Part shown: positions 10,670 through 38,589 of the stretch, piece after piece
How the letters are laid out: each line of letters starts with the position of its first letter
Numbering within the stretch: the stretch's first letter is position 1
From: Cristatella mucedo
Lineage: Eukaryota > Bryozoa > Phylactolaemata > Cristatellidae
Direction of reading: 5' to 3'
Assembly (NCBI GenBank): GCA_009760855.2
Contig: WPIO01000032.1
Span: 3,419,001 to 3,479,000 of the forward strand
DNA length: 60,000 bases
Made by a program: the position numbers and the translations under genes
Notes under the pieces: model-generated
Databases searched by the model: none
The model's input: only the letters and a program-made list of their open reading frames with translations
Told to the model about the DNA's origin: nothing

Positions 10670-13600
10670 GTAGGTCCGCAGCACACGGTTCGGCCTGAAT
10701 CCCAAACGTACTGGTTATTCTTGTGCTTCAAAGTGAATCTTCAGTGAATCTCTGCATTTTTAATAGCAGTGTGTAAAATATCTCCAGGTATTCGGCAGCG
10801 ATGCCGACTGGTTGCGCAGGATTACGGACGGTCAGCAGCTCTTTCAACCGCTGTGAAGTTGCAAGGCGAACTTCACTTCCCTGTCAATAAAGCACTGCCG
10901 AATGGGAACGACACGGAGAAAGATGCATTTGGTGTGCGGAGGCTGGTCACGGTTAAGGACCTATTCAACGCTAGAGTCCATTTGGGCCACAAAATTGGCC
11001 TGAGAAACGAGTTTATGACACCTTTCCTCTTTGGTATGCACAGCTGGATTAGCCTCGTGGCGATGGCTATATATTAGCCGGATAAGAAATTGAATTGCGA
11101 GCCACTTTCTTTTCTCTTGTAGGTCATCGTTTAGATATAGACATTTTCAACTTGGAAAAAACTGCTGCTTACTTTGTCCATGCTCTCAATTTCGTGGCCC
11201 ATGTCGCCTATAATGGTGGAATAATCCTGTTCATCAGCAGGAATAGGCAGACGATGCCGATTGTAGAAACCACTGCGAAAGAGTGTGGTGAATATGCACA
11301 CTGCAGGTAAGATGCTACAATAACCCAAACGCCTATACTCCACCAATCTTTAAATAATGTGCGATTGAATTCAAACCCCTTGGTAGTTTCGCATCGCTTT
11401 TCAAAGCACAGCTATAGGTTTTTGATTTTTCTGTCTAAATATTAGCTTATGATCTGTTTTTGGTGCCAATACTTCACTTGAACTCAAGCGACTGCGGTTA
11501 CTTTCCTAAGTCTAGCCATAGGCTTGGCACTCGGTTAATCACAGGAACGAGCCAATTCGGTTGCAGCTATTCTTGACTCCTAGCTTCTTTGCCGATAGCA
11601 GCGTTGGGTCGTCATCATCCGATCCACCAAACTAAGCACCTGGCATAGAATGTATATGACGTCACTTACAGAGAGTGAGTTGCCGGCAAAGTAACTTATT
11701 GAGTCATACCTCGGAGGAAGTAATCGTTGCCGCCGAGATGTCCGGGCCTCAGAGAGGGGATTATCTTCCTTCACTGATGGCAGTCAAGTCCGGCCGATTG
11801 TGGAACTTGTGTGGGTTTCTTGACATATGCCATATAATGATGTCCTCTTTTGGTGCCTCTCATATCGAGAGTAATGCTTTCCTCTTGTGGTGCCTCTCAT
11901 ATTGTGGTTTATGCTTAACTAGGCTTGACTTGATGAATCGTTCTCTTGGAGAACTTTTAGCTACGGTGCCCCAGTGGGTTGCTTCTTTCAAATCTCATAA
12001 ACCACCGTATGGCAGAGCCCTGTGAGCTGCAGCTGACATTCAGGGTATCTTTTGACCTGTGGCCAGTCATCATCTTGTCTACAATGGTAGTGTTGACCCC
12101 AATATCGACGATGAGGTCTAGCTGTATGGAGCTGTCATTAGCCTCATTGTGAACCTGCCATATATTGCCTGCTGCCGTTCGTGATCCGGCTGAATTACAA
12201 ATGGAGGAGCAGGTCCTACCTGGCCCCAATCATCGGCATCACCCGATGGCATGGCAGAACTAGTTAGACGAGTTTCTTCTCCTCCCCCCTGCACTGGACA
12301 GAGGTGGCTTGCAGCCGGTGCACTGGGTCGAGTTAAAGTGACGACCCATTGCCTGCATAGGCAGCAAGTTCAATCTCGTGCAATGGACAAAGTGCTAGGC
12401 TTTGAAAGTCTGGCCGATGCCAGTGCATAGGAAGTGACTGGGTACCAATGTGGTCGGTGTAAAGGGGCCAAAGTGGTCGGTGCTATGGCACTGCGACATC
12501 CTCTACTGATCATCCGGGGAGGCTTCAAGTTTCTCATGCAGGTGACCACGATAGGTGCTGAAAGCGCTTTTGTTGAAATCGTAATAGAGAATGATACCCC
12601 AGCCTACGACAGTGCCGTGCCTAGATGTTGTCGTCTTCAGTACTAGTCTAAGGGGCCTCCCGACCTTGACTGACCAATCGAGGTGCAGCATTCCTGCTGC
12701 TGGTGCTAGCAACGGTGCTGGCCAATCGGAGCGCAGTGATTCTGGGCGCAGACGACAGGAAGCTCCGTTAGAATTAACGTCTGCAGAGGGAGTCGTTGAT
12801 TAAAGGCTATTGAATTCGGTTGTTTTCCGAGTACTCCAAGTCGTTTGCTGTTTAGCAATACGCGCGCGCACACACGCTCACACATACGCTCACTCACACA
12901 CAGACACACACTCACAACACTTGACCATCTCCTTCATAGAGAAGGTCTGGTCAACGTTTATGCAGTCATGGCTTGGAACAGCTACGTCGGTGCCTTGGGT
13001 AGCAATGTGGCTATACAGCCTTAAACATTTCTGGCATCAGGTCTTGGGGACGTCGTTCTGATGGCAATGCTATCCAGTGGCTGACTGCTAAAGATGTGCA
13101 AGGATTCTCTGGCACAGGCACATGGGGCCCATATACCTTGTAGCACGGTCGAGCCAGAAGCAAGCCACCATGGACTCAGCAGGATCCTGAATGCTTGGTG
13201 TCTTGCTGCCCCGGACCACACACGAGATTCATCTGTTCTCGCGTAGCTTTGCAGTATCTAGAGCAAACAGGAAATGGGTGGACGAGCGTTGAGAGCACCA
13301 CCAAGTGCTCCTGCAGAAGTGCATAGAGCTGTTTTCTCGTTGGGTGCCAAGAGCTTGGCAGGTACTCTCTTGGCCCGGGAAAGGTAGCTTAATTCGGGTA
13401 ACGGAAACGTCTGAGGGCATCCACCAGGCTATGAGTCAAGTATGCAGTTGGCCAGTTGGCTGACCGAAAGGCTACAGTCATCCACCCGGAAGCCATAGGC
13501 TTTTCGCATAGGAGCGATCGAGTGATCGCTTCAATGGCCACTCGAAGAGGATGGGTGACTGCAGATCACCCAACCTGACGACGATTGGAACGGTACCTAG

Positions 13601-15055
13601 GTCGTGGTCTCTGACGTGTAGCGAAGCAAAGGAGTCGGTGTACAGCCCGGTCCACAACACCGAAGAAGACCTAGCCAGCAGCCACCTTGTGCAGGGCGCG
13701 GCATTTATGGAATGTTGCCAAACGTAATCTGAATATTGGTGGTCGTTTACGGTTACTGATTGTTCGGTTGGTTGTCTGTCACCACACTGAAGGCTGCCTC
13801 CACGAAGCAATAGTGCTTTAGGTGGCCTTCCATGCCTGACAGGAAATCTGCAGGGCCCGAAGGTTGCCAACTCGCCTCGAGGCGTGGGCACCAGACAGCT
13901 GCTTATATGGTGTTAGCAGGAACATGATCGGCTTGAGGCTGCTTGCCTGTGTAGCATAACCCTGCCTGTAGAGTAGGTGGTACCAACCTTCCATGGCCAT
14001 GCTATGTCGCCAAAATAAATTCATGCATTGAGCACTACAGCAGAAGATAGTAGCACTGGTCGAGCTTACACAGATGCCTGAATTCTAAGCTCTCTTTCCT
14101 TCCTCTATGAGGTGCTATGTGCGTGCTGCAGATGTTCAGCAAGCTCTTCTGCCATTAAGAGAAGTACTACCCCTTCAGCTATTGGTTTGCAGGGAACCCA
14201 CTGGCAAGGAGAGGCCTATAAAGTGGTTAAAAGTTCGTGAAAAATCGGCAGCTTGTCGGTTGTGAATATCATAACTGCCACAGTACACCACATTTCACAG
14301 ACCTACAGCTCCCCGTCAAGCCGAGTATCGACTTCAAGGTTTTGACACATATATTTAGGTCTCTCCATTTTCTTGCTACCTATCTTGTCTACCTATCCGA
14401 ACAACTTCGCAATCAAGCTGAGCATAGTCACACCTGCTCTTCTGACTGAAATCGTTTAGCTGTACCTCAAACCAAACCAAAATCTTTAGAACCATGCCTT
14501 TAGTTCATTTGCTCTCAAAGCCCGGGGCTCACTTCCGACTAACATCACGACATCCTCTGACTTGATATCTAAAAAGAAGCTAATAAAGCTGGTTATGCTA
14601 TTATTTAAGACAGCATTGAATTGAAATCAGAGTTTGTGAATTGTCAATATTTATGTCTTTTTGGTATGAGCACGTACGGCCAACCTTCTTTAGTATGTCT
14701 ATTTTGTCTTTTGTTTATTTGCAGATACTGGAAAGGTGGCATTTTCACAAACTCTTCTGTGCAGTATGGAGCTGTTACACGTTTGCCGGACACATGCATA
14801 TTACTGCATACCTTAACCAGTGCTTTTGAGCCACACTCGGCCATCCGAGACTGTGCAAAGCTTGCAATACCTACAGTGGGGGTTGTGGACTCTGACTGTG
14901 ACCCACGTCATATAACGTATCCCATACCCGGTAACGATGACACGCCAGAAGCTATTGCTCTCTACTGTCGTTTAATGAAGGAAGCTGTCTTACTTGGCAA
15001 GCGGCAGCGTCAGCTAGAGGCTGGCAGTCTGAATGAGACCAAAGTGCATGGCTGA
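10624..15055 (+). CDS. MRPS2: Mitochondrial small-subunit ribosomal protein uS2m, complete gene, 4 exons
   Basis: MRPS2 is the mitochondrial homologue of bacterial ribosomal protein S2 and part of the 28S small subunit. Exons are 10624-10669, 10788-11033, 11123-11306 and 14725-15055, with splice phases 1, 1 and 2 all consistent. They encode 268 residues, against about 296 in human. The protein begins with an acid-free, Arg/Ala/Thr-rich stretch ([15 protein letters not shown]) suited to a mitochondrial presequence. S2 signatures follow: [65 protein letters not shown]. The third intron (3.4 kb) carries a degenerate LTR-type element and a LINE tail. The gene looks intact. Confidence 0.92.
10788..11033 (+). 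CDS. MRPS2: MRPS2 coding exon 2
   Basis: It begins after TCTCCAG and ends TTTG before GTATGC. It encodes a linker, then [18 protein letters not shown] and [10 protein letters not shown], the first conserved block of S2 proteins (human: [13 protein letters not shown]). Confidence 0.92.
11123..11306 (+). CDS. MRPS2: MRPS2 coding exon 3
   Basis: The acceptor is a strong pyrimidine tract ending TTGTAG. The exon encodes [18 protein letters not shown], then [40 protein letters not shown], and ends CAG before GTAAGA in phase 2. Confidence 0.92.
11580..14040 (-). mobile_element. Degenerate LTR-retrotransposon-like sequence in MRPS2 intron 3
   Basis: Minus-strand frames contain half of a CCHC zinc knuckle ([11 protein letters not shown], near 13830). 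About 1.7 kb further on is [16 protein letters not shown], which resembles the retroelement aspartic-protease motif with the key T and A changed. No LTRs, integrase or clear reverse transcriptase were recognised. Multiple stops indicate an old, dead copy. Confidence 0.35.
14265..14605 (+). mobile_element. LINE C-terminal remnant in MRPS2 intron 3
   Basis: It shows [21 protein letters not shown], in line with the C-terminal RT-ORF segment seen at 1031. A degraded version of the LTSD-x-TTSSDL-x-KKK ending follows. It lies just upstream of MRPS2 exon 4. Confidence 0.55.
14725..15055 (+). CDS. MRPS2: MRPS2 terminal coding exon 4
   Basis: The acceptor is TTTATTTGCAG. The exon encodes [16 protein letters not shown] through [34 protein letters not shown] and stops with TGA at 15053-15055. 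This is the typical C-terminal S2 block; human reads [20 protein letters not shown]. Confidence 0.93.
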
Positions 15056-15246
15056 CAAGGTCACTGTCAGTCATGTGCTGTGTTCAGTAGAGGTAGAGGC
15101 ACTGATACCGATGGGCTTCTCGTCCCTTTTGTGATGAGGCTACTGCCCTGGCCAGTCTAGCAGATGACAGTACAAGCATGCACTTGCCAGCACGATATGC
15201 ATATGCCAGCACTACGGTTGTGCTGCTGAATTGCTACTTGGTGTTG

Positions 15247-15252
15247 ATTAAA
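15247..15252 (+). terminator. Candidate MRPS2 poly(A) signal
   Basis: ATTAAA lies 192 bases after the MRPS2 stop. A second candidate, AATAAA at 15493-15498, would make the transcript overlap the last exon of the convergent minus-strand gene. Confidence 0.4.
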
Positions 15253-15320
15253 ACAGCATGGCAATGTGCCTGGAACAATGAAAATGGTTTGAAGTTGTGA
15301 AAGTGCGTTCAAGGAACTTT

Positions 15321-15326
15321 TTTAAT
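15321..15326 (-). terminator. Candidate poly(A) signal of the predicted membrane protein gene
   Basis: ATTAAA on the minus strand, about 135 bases after the stop codon. Confidence 0.3.
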
Positions 15327-15459
15327 ATTTCATTTTTGTAGATTAGATAAGTTACATGCACACGTCGGCCTTACAAAGACCATGCAGAAAACCTTACATA
15401 GACATGTGTGCCTCCAATGCATATTTGCACCTGCGTTTGAGATAACTGAGTGATCGTGA

Positions 15460-15740
15460 TCACAACCAATGGTCTGCATACCAAGGATAAAAAATAAAAC
15501 GCCAGGCAAATGGAAATATAAACATTTTTGAGAGCCACATGACTAAGAGAACTGTCGTCCCTGCCAAGACGGCTATTGTTGGCCACTTGTGCAGCCCACC
15601 AATGACAGTGTGAGTAAGTGAGCCATCGGTGCACATAGCTGGTAAACCGTAGTCATCATAGCTCGAGTCAGAGTCCCTGCGTTCACGGCAGCATGTGCTG
15701 TCGGTATGGCGTCCTCTACGGCCTGTCAGCTGAGTACTTT
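15460..15740 (-). CDS. Last exon of the predicted membrane protein
   Basis: The acceptor is ATCTAGTTTCAG. The exon stays open for 92 codons to TGA at 15462-15460, holds the single hydrophobic helix, and has no repeat character. Confidence 0.5.
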
Positions 15741-17089
15741 CTGAAACTAGATATAAATGGCCGTGTAAGGACCTGCTTATCATCTGCCTGCCTCGACGTC
15801 TGAGTAGCTGCCAACTGTCACCAGCCGAAGCCTCAGTTTGTTATTTAATGTTAAAAGTACACAAACAAAAGCGACAATAAGCAAGTCACCTGAACTAATA
15901 ACATGGGTAACGTCCCAGCTAAGAAATTTGCTACTTGACTGTATTTTATCAAAAGAACTGCAGGTCAGCGTGAACATGGGCACCTCAGCTAAGGCACAAA
16001 GGTAAATTTAACTGATTAACTGCAAAAGCATTACCTCAAGTGTTCCAAAAATTTGCTTTATTGAGAGCGAGCTTCGGCTGCTTTCCAGAGCAGCAGAGAT
16101 CTGGACTAACTCGAATAGTCAAGACAAATAACAATACCAAGGTCTTAATGAGTGGTGTTATCTGCAGTTGTGGGATGTTGTGTTGCTATTTCAGTATTGC
16201 ACCATACCAGCTGTGGCCAAGGCAATGCACTCGATGGAGGCCTCGATATTTGGGCATAGCACGCCAGTAGGAATCAAAATGTTCTCACAGCCCTCGCCAT
16301 GATCGATCCATCAATCACTCGCAAGTAATGCGTCTGCCCCGGCTAATGCATTCCTTGCTAATGGGTTTAGGCTGAGTAGCAGGTTTCTCTGTGGGTAATA
16401 GCTGCGAAGATCCGAAGAATACTTGATTATCAGATTCTTGAATAAGGCAGGCCTTGCTGCTGGACAGTCCAGAAACTCAAGTCGTCGAGAGAAGCCCGAC
16501 CCAAAGCAGACTAAACTAAGTGAGGCAAGCTGTAATGTAACGCTTTAGCCGACTTCAATGAGGCGTCGCTGCAATATAGGCAAGCAAAACTAGACAGCCG
16601 ATGGAGCTGAGAGCACAGAAATAGCGCCATGGAGAGGCTTCTAGAGTTGCCTATGGGGACGATTCCCCAAAGACAAAGAGTGGCAATTGCACCCGTCTAG
16701 TCAGAATGTTTCCTAGCCATGCGTTAATTGGCAAATATGGGGAACATCAGCAACATTCCTAGGCCACTTTATTTTCACGCTCAGACAATAGGTGCCTATA
16801 GAAGCTTGCCTTAATTATAGGAGCGGCCTTTCACTTGCTGTCAGTGGCCAGGCATATTGGAAGCCCTTACACGCATGAGGCACTGCCGAGCTGATTGCTC
16901 AGCTATCGAAACAATAAAGATATAACTGATGCTTTGTGTAGACTCACGTGTATGTAGAGAACAACTCCGGCTGGCACTGACACTCCTGGAGGGCGAAGAA
17001 CGCCCACCGCGCCGACGTAGGCTGCGACAGCAGTAGCTGGAATAGCGTGCATCCTTAGCACAGAGGCCACAACGGGCCCGACAGTTCAT
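15460..17089 (-). CDS. Predicted small single-pass membrane protein, 3 exons, family not recognised
   Basis: I do not recognise this protein. Exons 17089-16948, 15988-15890 and 15740-15460 have canonical splice sites and phases 1 and 1 that match, giving 173 residues. The N-terminus is Cys/Arg/Ser-rich (MNCRARCGLCAKDARYSSYC, then an SR-like stretch). The middle contains FTLTCSSFDKIQSSS and LSWDVTHVISS. Next come a dibasic and acidic stretch (RERRDSDSSYDDYG) and one hydrophobic segment near residues 134-156 (TIAVLAGTTVLLVMWLSKMF). The aromatic tail ends HWL. It could be tail-anchored or type II. Its CG-rich start faces away from MRPS2, with which it is convergent. Exon 3 is the best-supported part. 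Exon 1 and the joining are inference. Confidence 0.45.
15890..15988 (-). CDS. Middle exon of the predicted membrane protein
   Basis: Ninety-nine bases lie between a TGCCTTAG acceptor and a CAG/GTGACT donor. Phase is 1 on both sides, so the exon keeps the frame of its neighbours. Confidence 0.42.
16948..17089 (-). CDS. First coding exon of the predicted membrane protein
   Basis: The ATG at 17089-17087 opens 47 codons, ending at a strong GTGAGT donor. Six Cys fall in the first 21 residues, followed by an Arg/Ser-rich stretch. Sequence just upstream (17090-17160) is CG-rich and may be the promoter. Confidence 0.38.
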
Positions 17090-17160
17090 CGATATGCATC
17101 TTTTCGGAGGAGCCGCACACCGCCGCTGGCTTTCCCTCTTTCGGGTGTTACGTTGGTACC

Positions 17161-18889
17161 TGACAAGAAAGTCATTTCAAGAGACTAACTAAATCAGATA
17201 GCACCGGGCAACCTATTAGTATAGGAACTCCTAAATACGTTTGCAGCATATTGAGCCAGACGTACCTACATTTCGCGATACATTCTTCCTATACAAAAGC
17301 TCAGATGACGTAAAAGTTCATATCTGCGCCTTTGCTAATTCAGGCATTGCTCATTTTCTGTTTTTGGCGACAGACCACTTTTTCCACCAGGTTCGCTCTC
17401 AGTGAGCGCTTCGTGATTGAACAGGTAACCGAAGAAGGAATGCCGTGGATCCTGTATTATTTCCCAAAGCTCAGCGCGCTACGTTACGCTGTGAGGCCGC
17501 CGCCATTATAGGTAACCCTGAAAACTGTTCAGCTGATGGTGATGTGCGAAAACCACAAATTCTGAAGAGGTCCTCAAAAAGTGCAGCAGCTCGTTTATGC
17601 TTTTGAAAGCTAGCAGTAAATTGCATGCTCAAGAGCTGTGGAGCGGCGTCAATTGTTACGTGACGGTGCGATCATTTCGCGAAGAAGTAGTAGCTCGCTT
17701 CTGCTCCCATTTATTTCTATCGCCGCCGCGGCATTCGTCACGAAAATAGCTTCCATTACAAAAGCAAGCGTATTGACTCCTTAGCGGGTCAATAGTTTGC
17801 AGCCGCCATGTTTTTACGGCTAGCGCTTCAGCTTCCCACTGCCGGAGCAGCATTCGAGTGGCCGGAGCAGCGTGCAACTAGAATCCGCTGAGAGTGCACG
17901 CGCGTTTGTAGAGGGCTAGATCACTTCTTCAAATATTACTCATGAGCCGAAACAGTGCGGCAGGATATCTTTGCGTCTGACCGAAGTTGGTGCAAGACGG
18001 CAAGCGAGACGCTTTCACCGCAGCCACTCGCAAGCGGACGTGCGAGATCAATTGTCGTTTGATATGCCTAGAGTCGGTGCTGCAGCGGGTTAGAAATCAA
18101 TTTTTTAGTGGCCGGGCCATTGACTGTCATTTCGTATCAATCCTAGCACTTTAAAATTACGTACGTTAAATTCAAACTGTCCGGGCAGATTCAAAGGACT
18201 AGTAGGGACACGCTTAAGCTGCCCCGGGGATTTCGGAGCGCCCGGCCAAACTCGGCGCCAAAACTCAAAGAATTTTAGTGCCCAGAATAGAGTTACGCCC
18301 CGATCGGTCGACCAATTACGGATCTGCAGGAACGAGCGGGCGACATCTGTGTATACCTTTCAATCAACGTAGGGTTTCGCGTGATCTCTTGCGCTGACTA
18401 AAGTTGGCTGAGTTGCGGACGCCACCGTTTTCTTCTGAGCGCTGTCATAAGAAGACGTCAACGCAACGCCTAGGTGACCTACCCGGATCCCCGTAAACTA
18501 GCTTACCTTACTGAGACGAGGACTAATTCGTCTAGAAGGTTCCTGCCCGCTCGGTCGGAGATTATTTAGGTCGACAGAAACGGCTTTCAAAAGGAACGAG
18601 ATTACACTCTAAAGGACGGAGGTGGCGTCAGATTTTGCGCAAGAGCGTTGGTTCCTCACCGAAGCACGATCGATACTGATAGAGCAGGTGTCTCGAATCG
18701 CGGTTAACAAGCCGCAGATGCAGCGCCGATACACGCGGATATGCATGGCGACGATAGCAATCGCGTATGTCCATGCCTTAATAAAAAGTTTTCACCGTTA
18801 AAATAAGAGCTATTCCAAAGCTGAGACTACATCTGCACAAGACGAGCCCAGCCACGAAGTACAATCGACTAATCCTCTTTTCAGATTGC
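17161..18889. other. Stretch without recognised genes
   Basis: Unique, moderately CG-containing sequence between the small membrane gene and a LINE tail. No family match and no repeat was seen. Confidence 0.4.
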
Positions 18890-19415
18890 TCAATGTACGG
18901 CCTAAACCATAAATATACCTCTATGGTTCCTAACGCTTATAATTCATGGAGCGCTAATAAGCTCAAGCGCTCGGTGTGGTGTCCTCTCATTCTCTTACTT
19001 CGGCTTATCTATCTAACAAATTCCTCGAACATTCGGACATCTTCTTCAGACATATTCATTGACTCAGATCTCCCCTCGCATGACCAGCTTCTGTAATTAA
19101 GACCTTTCAACTGTGCTTCTAACCGGCCTCTAATCTTGTGGAGATCGTGCCCTTAGTTCTTACATTTGTCCCTATCGCTGTCGCCTGGAACTCTCTACCG
19201 ACTGACATTACAAAATCCCTTGATTTGACAACATTGAACTCGAAACTTAAAGCCCACATATTCCTTACGTCCGCGGGTGAACTGTGCCTACTGAAACGGT
19301 GTACGTAATTCTCTAATTACTTTAAATGCTTCATTTCACCTAATAATTTGAAGGGCCTGGAGATTGCGTTGGCTTATGGTGGAGCCCTACAAAGACTTTA
19401 TTATCATAACTAACA
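18890..19415 (+). mobile_element. LINE C-terminal remnant
   Basis: It reads AWNSLPTDITKSLDLTTLNS then KLKAHIFL, the standard C-terminal end of L2/CR1-like ORF2. It terminates near GGAGCCCTACAAAGACTTTA and TTATCA, a tail variant different from the one near 1.4 kb. Confidence 0.6.
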
Positions 19416-20615
19416 AACAAGGTATTTACGATTGCACTGCGATTCTCGTCAGTGCACATCTATAAAGTCAAAGCTGAACTTAACACTGCAAGCAAAATAT
19501 TTGTCGTGCAGATCAAAGCTTCAACCGCATATTAGGTTACTGCTAATACAGTGTACCTAGAAATAGTGCACATGCTCGGAAAAAGCTAAAAACAGCAGCT
19601 AAAATGACAGCACATCAACGGTTGAGGAATCCCTTCCACAAGTCGTACCAGCTATTCCTTGTTTAGCCGATTGAGGGCAATACCACTTCGAACAAGGTAG
19701 GAACGACCAGCAGATTCTCAAAAAATAATCGATTAGGGCACACTGTTTGTAGAAACATGCCGGTCTGTAAAAATATTAAATAGTTCTAGCCTCAAGAATG
19801 CCATGCCGATGTTCGAGAGCCAATATATCTGATTGCCAATAGAATGAAGTGGAATAGGAGGGCAGTGGAAGCATGCTACGACCAAACATTGTCAAATGCA
19901 GCCCAAGTTTATTGGTTTACCTAAAACACAGTGCCACACGTGGCTACACGGTCCCTCTCATGCAAATGATGACATTGAAAAACAGGTGACACACATTGCA
20001 GGTCACTTCTGAAGAGCCAGGTCAGTAAAGTGTGTGTCGGACCAGGGGGAGAAGATAGCAAGCAACATTCGACAAGCTTCACATTTTTGAGAAGAAACGA
20101 TGGGATGACAAAAATGGATTTTCAGAACAAAGCAGGCACTCACTGACTTTGCCAAGCAAAAAAAGTGACAAATTCTAGTGAGATTACGAATAGTCAGGCT
20201 AAATCAAGACGCTTCAACGGGATAGGGACAGCACAGCTTAGCAGCATTGGGTGATCAACTATGTTCTGGTCAGCAGCCCAGGTGCCGACAGGCCGGCTTA
20301 ACGCACACTGGGAAGTGCATGCTCGATGGCATCAGCAGCAGAGCATCCGGAGCTACAGCTGCTCCAATAAGGGAAAAATCAAAAAGACAACTGCTTGAGA
20401 GATATGCCAAGAAGACGCGCAGAGAGATAGACTATGCACCAACAGCCGCCAGGCTAGCTGAGCAGCAGACGAGTTTCAACGTCTCGTGCCCCAAGGCCAC
20501 CGTGCCTCGGGCAATGCTATCATACAGTCGCCTGGTCATTGCCGAGCTACAGTGCGATGGTTCAACTAATTTCAGGCAGATTGTGAAGCACGTACACAGT
20601 CGTCAGCAAACTAGC
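19416..20615. other. Intergenic spacer and BBOX1-like 3' UTR
   Basis: Contains the likely 3' UTR and poly(A) signal of the BBOX1-like gene. A 156-codon plus-strand frame at 20247-20717 overlaps the terminal exon in antisense and has no family match. Confidence 0.4.
19908..19913 (-). terminator. Candidate BBOX1-like poly(A) signal
   Basis: AATAAA on the minus strand, about 700 bases after the stop, giving a plausible long 3' UTR. Confidence 0.35.
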
Positions 20616-37165
<16,550 letters not shown>

Positions 37166-37169
37166 CGTG

Positions 37170-38585
37170 CCAGCTGTGATGCCAGTGACAAGATGACGAG
37201 GTCGATCTGCACTCGACCTAGGTAAGCAGAGTTTGCAAGGTGCAGCACAAACAATGCACAGGCCTGGACGACGGCTAAGACATGAACGGCAGCGGTGATC
37301 TCGTTGCTAAAAAACGAGTACAGAGGAGGCTGGCGCTGTGAAGGAAGGCAACCTGCATGCTGCTCGGATGCTGACACTGATGCTTCCACGAATTGTCGAG
37401 CAAAAGTAGTCAATCGATTTTGCATTGTCACAAAACCACTTTGGCTGAGAAACAAAATTCAACACCGAAATCATCACGACAACATCGACGCCCGCTCAAA
37501 TAGTTTGCTCATAATCGAAGATTGTTTCAACTAATGTCTTGCTAGCCTGGCAACCTGCGAGCCATTTCATTGTACCAAGCAATATCTGATAGGCCTAGAA
37601 CAAACGAGTGAAATGATGCCCCCTGCAGCTTCGCTCTACACCGAAAGCAAAAAGGAAGATATTTTTTTTACGCTGCTGTGCAGCGGTAGTACTTACGTAT
37701 TGTCGGACCGAAGAGCTCGGAGGGGGAGGGAGTCTGGTGACGCACACACGTGCTCACGAAGGCACGCATGCAAATGTGCCCATGGACACGCTTACCTCCT
37801 CTGGCTCTCTATAACGGCATTTATGACTCCCTCCCTTCCAGTAGATTCTCGTCTTCTCCCACTGCCCCCTCATTCCCTGCCCCAGTCTCCCTACCTCTTC
37901 CTTCTTCTGCGTGCACGTATTGATATCCACTCTTTCTGATAGCGTTTCTCACTAGTGTGCTTGACAGACTAGATGCTTCAGCGCACACCGCCATAAGTGC
38001 GCCAGGACGAAACTGTACGGTTTTCATGCTGTAGGGCAGCAGCACACGGTCATGGATACATACCAAAAGCTAGCAGCTTTGCGATAGCCCATGTCGGCTA
38101 CGAATCATTAGCCCGGCATGACTCATGGCAGGCATTCCATACACGGGTTCGTTCAACTGCACCACCACATTAAGCAGAAATAATAGTGCCGAAGAGGTCG
38201 CTCCATCAGCACATTGGTTTATGGCAAAAGCTGCCTCCTGCAGTGCGAGTAAGCTCACTAGTTTGCCAGGAAATACTAGCTCAAACACGTGACAGCAGTC
38301 ATACAATACATGGTCAGCCGCGCACTTTCTGCATTTCGCAAGACAAAGCCGATGCGATTGTCTTTCTAGTCTCGCTGACAGCAGGACACTCGTTGTAATT
38401 GCATGCACCTTTGAAAAACTCAACCCAACCCCATATGCTCTGTCAGTCATGTTACACGATGGATAATTCGGACGGCTGTCTATTCTCGTGATAAGTCGGT
38501 TGCTACTTCAGTCACTGGGAGGGGGAGACTACCATGACCCTTGGCAAACTTTCTATTAGCTACGTGATAAATAAAATAAATAATA
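37170..38585. other. 5' flank of the BBOX1-like gene
   Basis: No second gene recognised. Minus-strand open frames at 36943-37455 and 38070-38450 have hydrophobic stretches but no family match or convincing splice context. Confidence 0.35.
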
Positions 38586-38589
38586 GGTT

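Noticed and set aside
13478-13891. 137-codon minus-strand frame
   Set aside because: Lies in the degenerate LTR-type region; the zinc-knuckle remnant is in a different frame, so this frame is not a real product.
38070-38450. 126-codon minus-strand frame upstream of the BBOX1-like gene
   Set aside because: No recognised domain, no clear splice context, not linkable to a neighbour.
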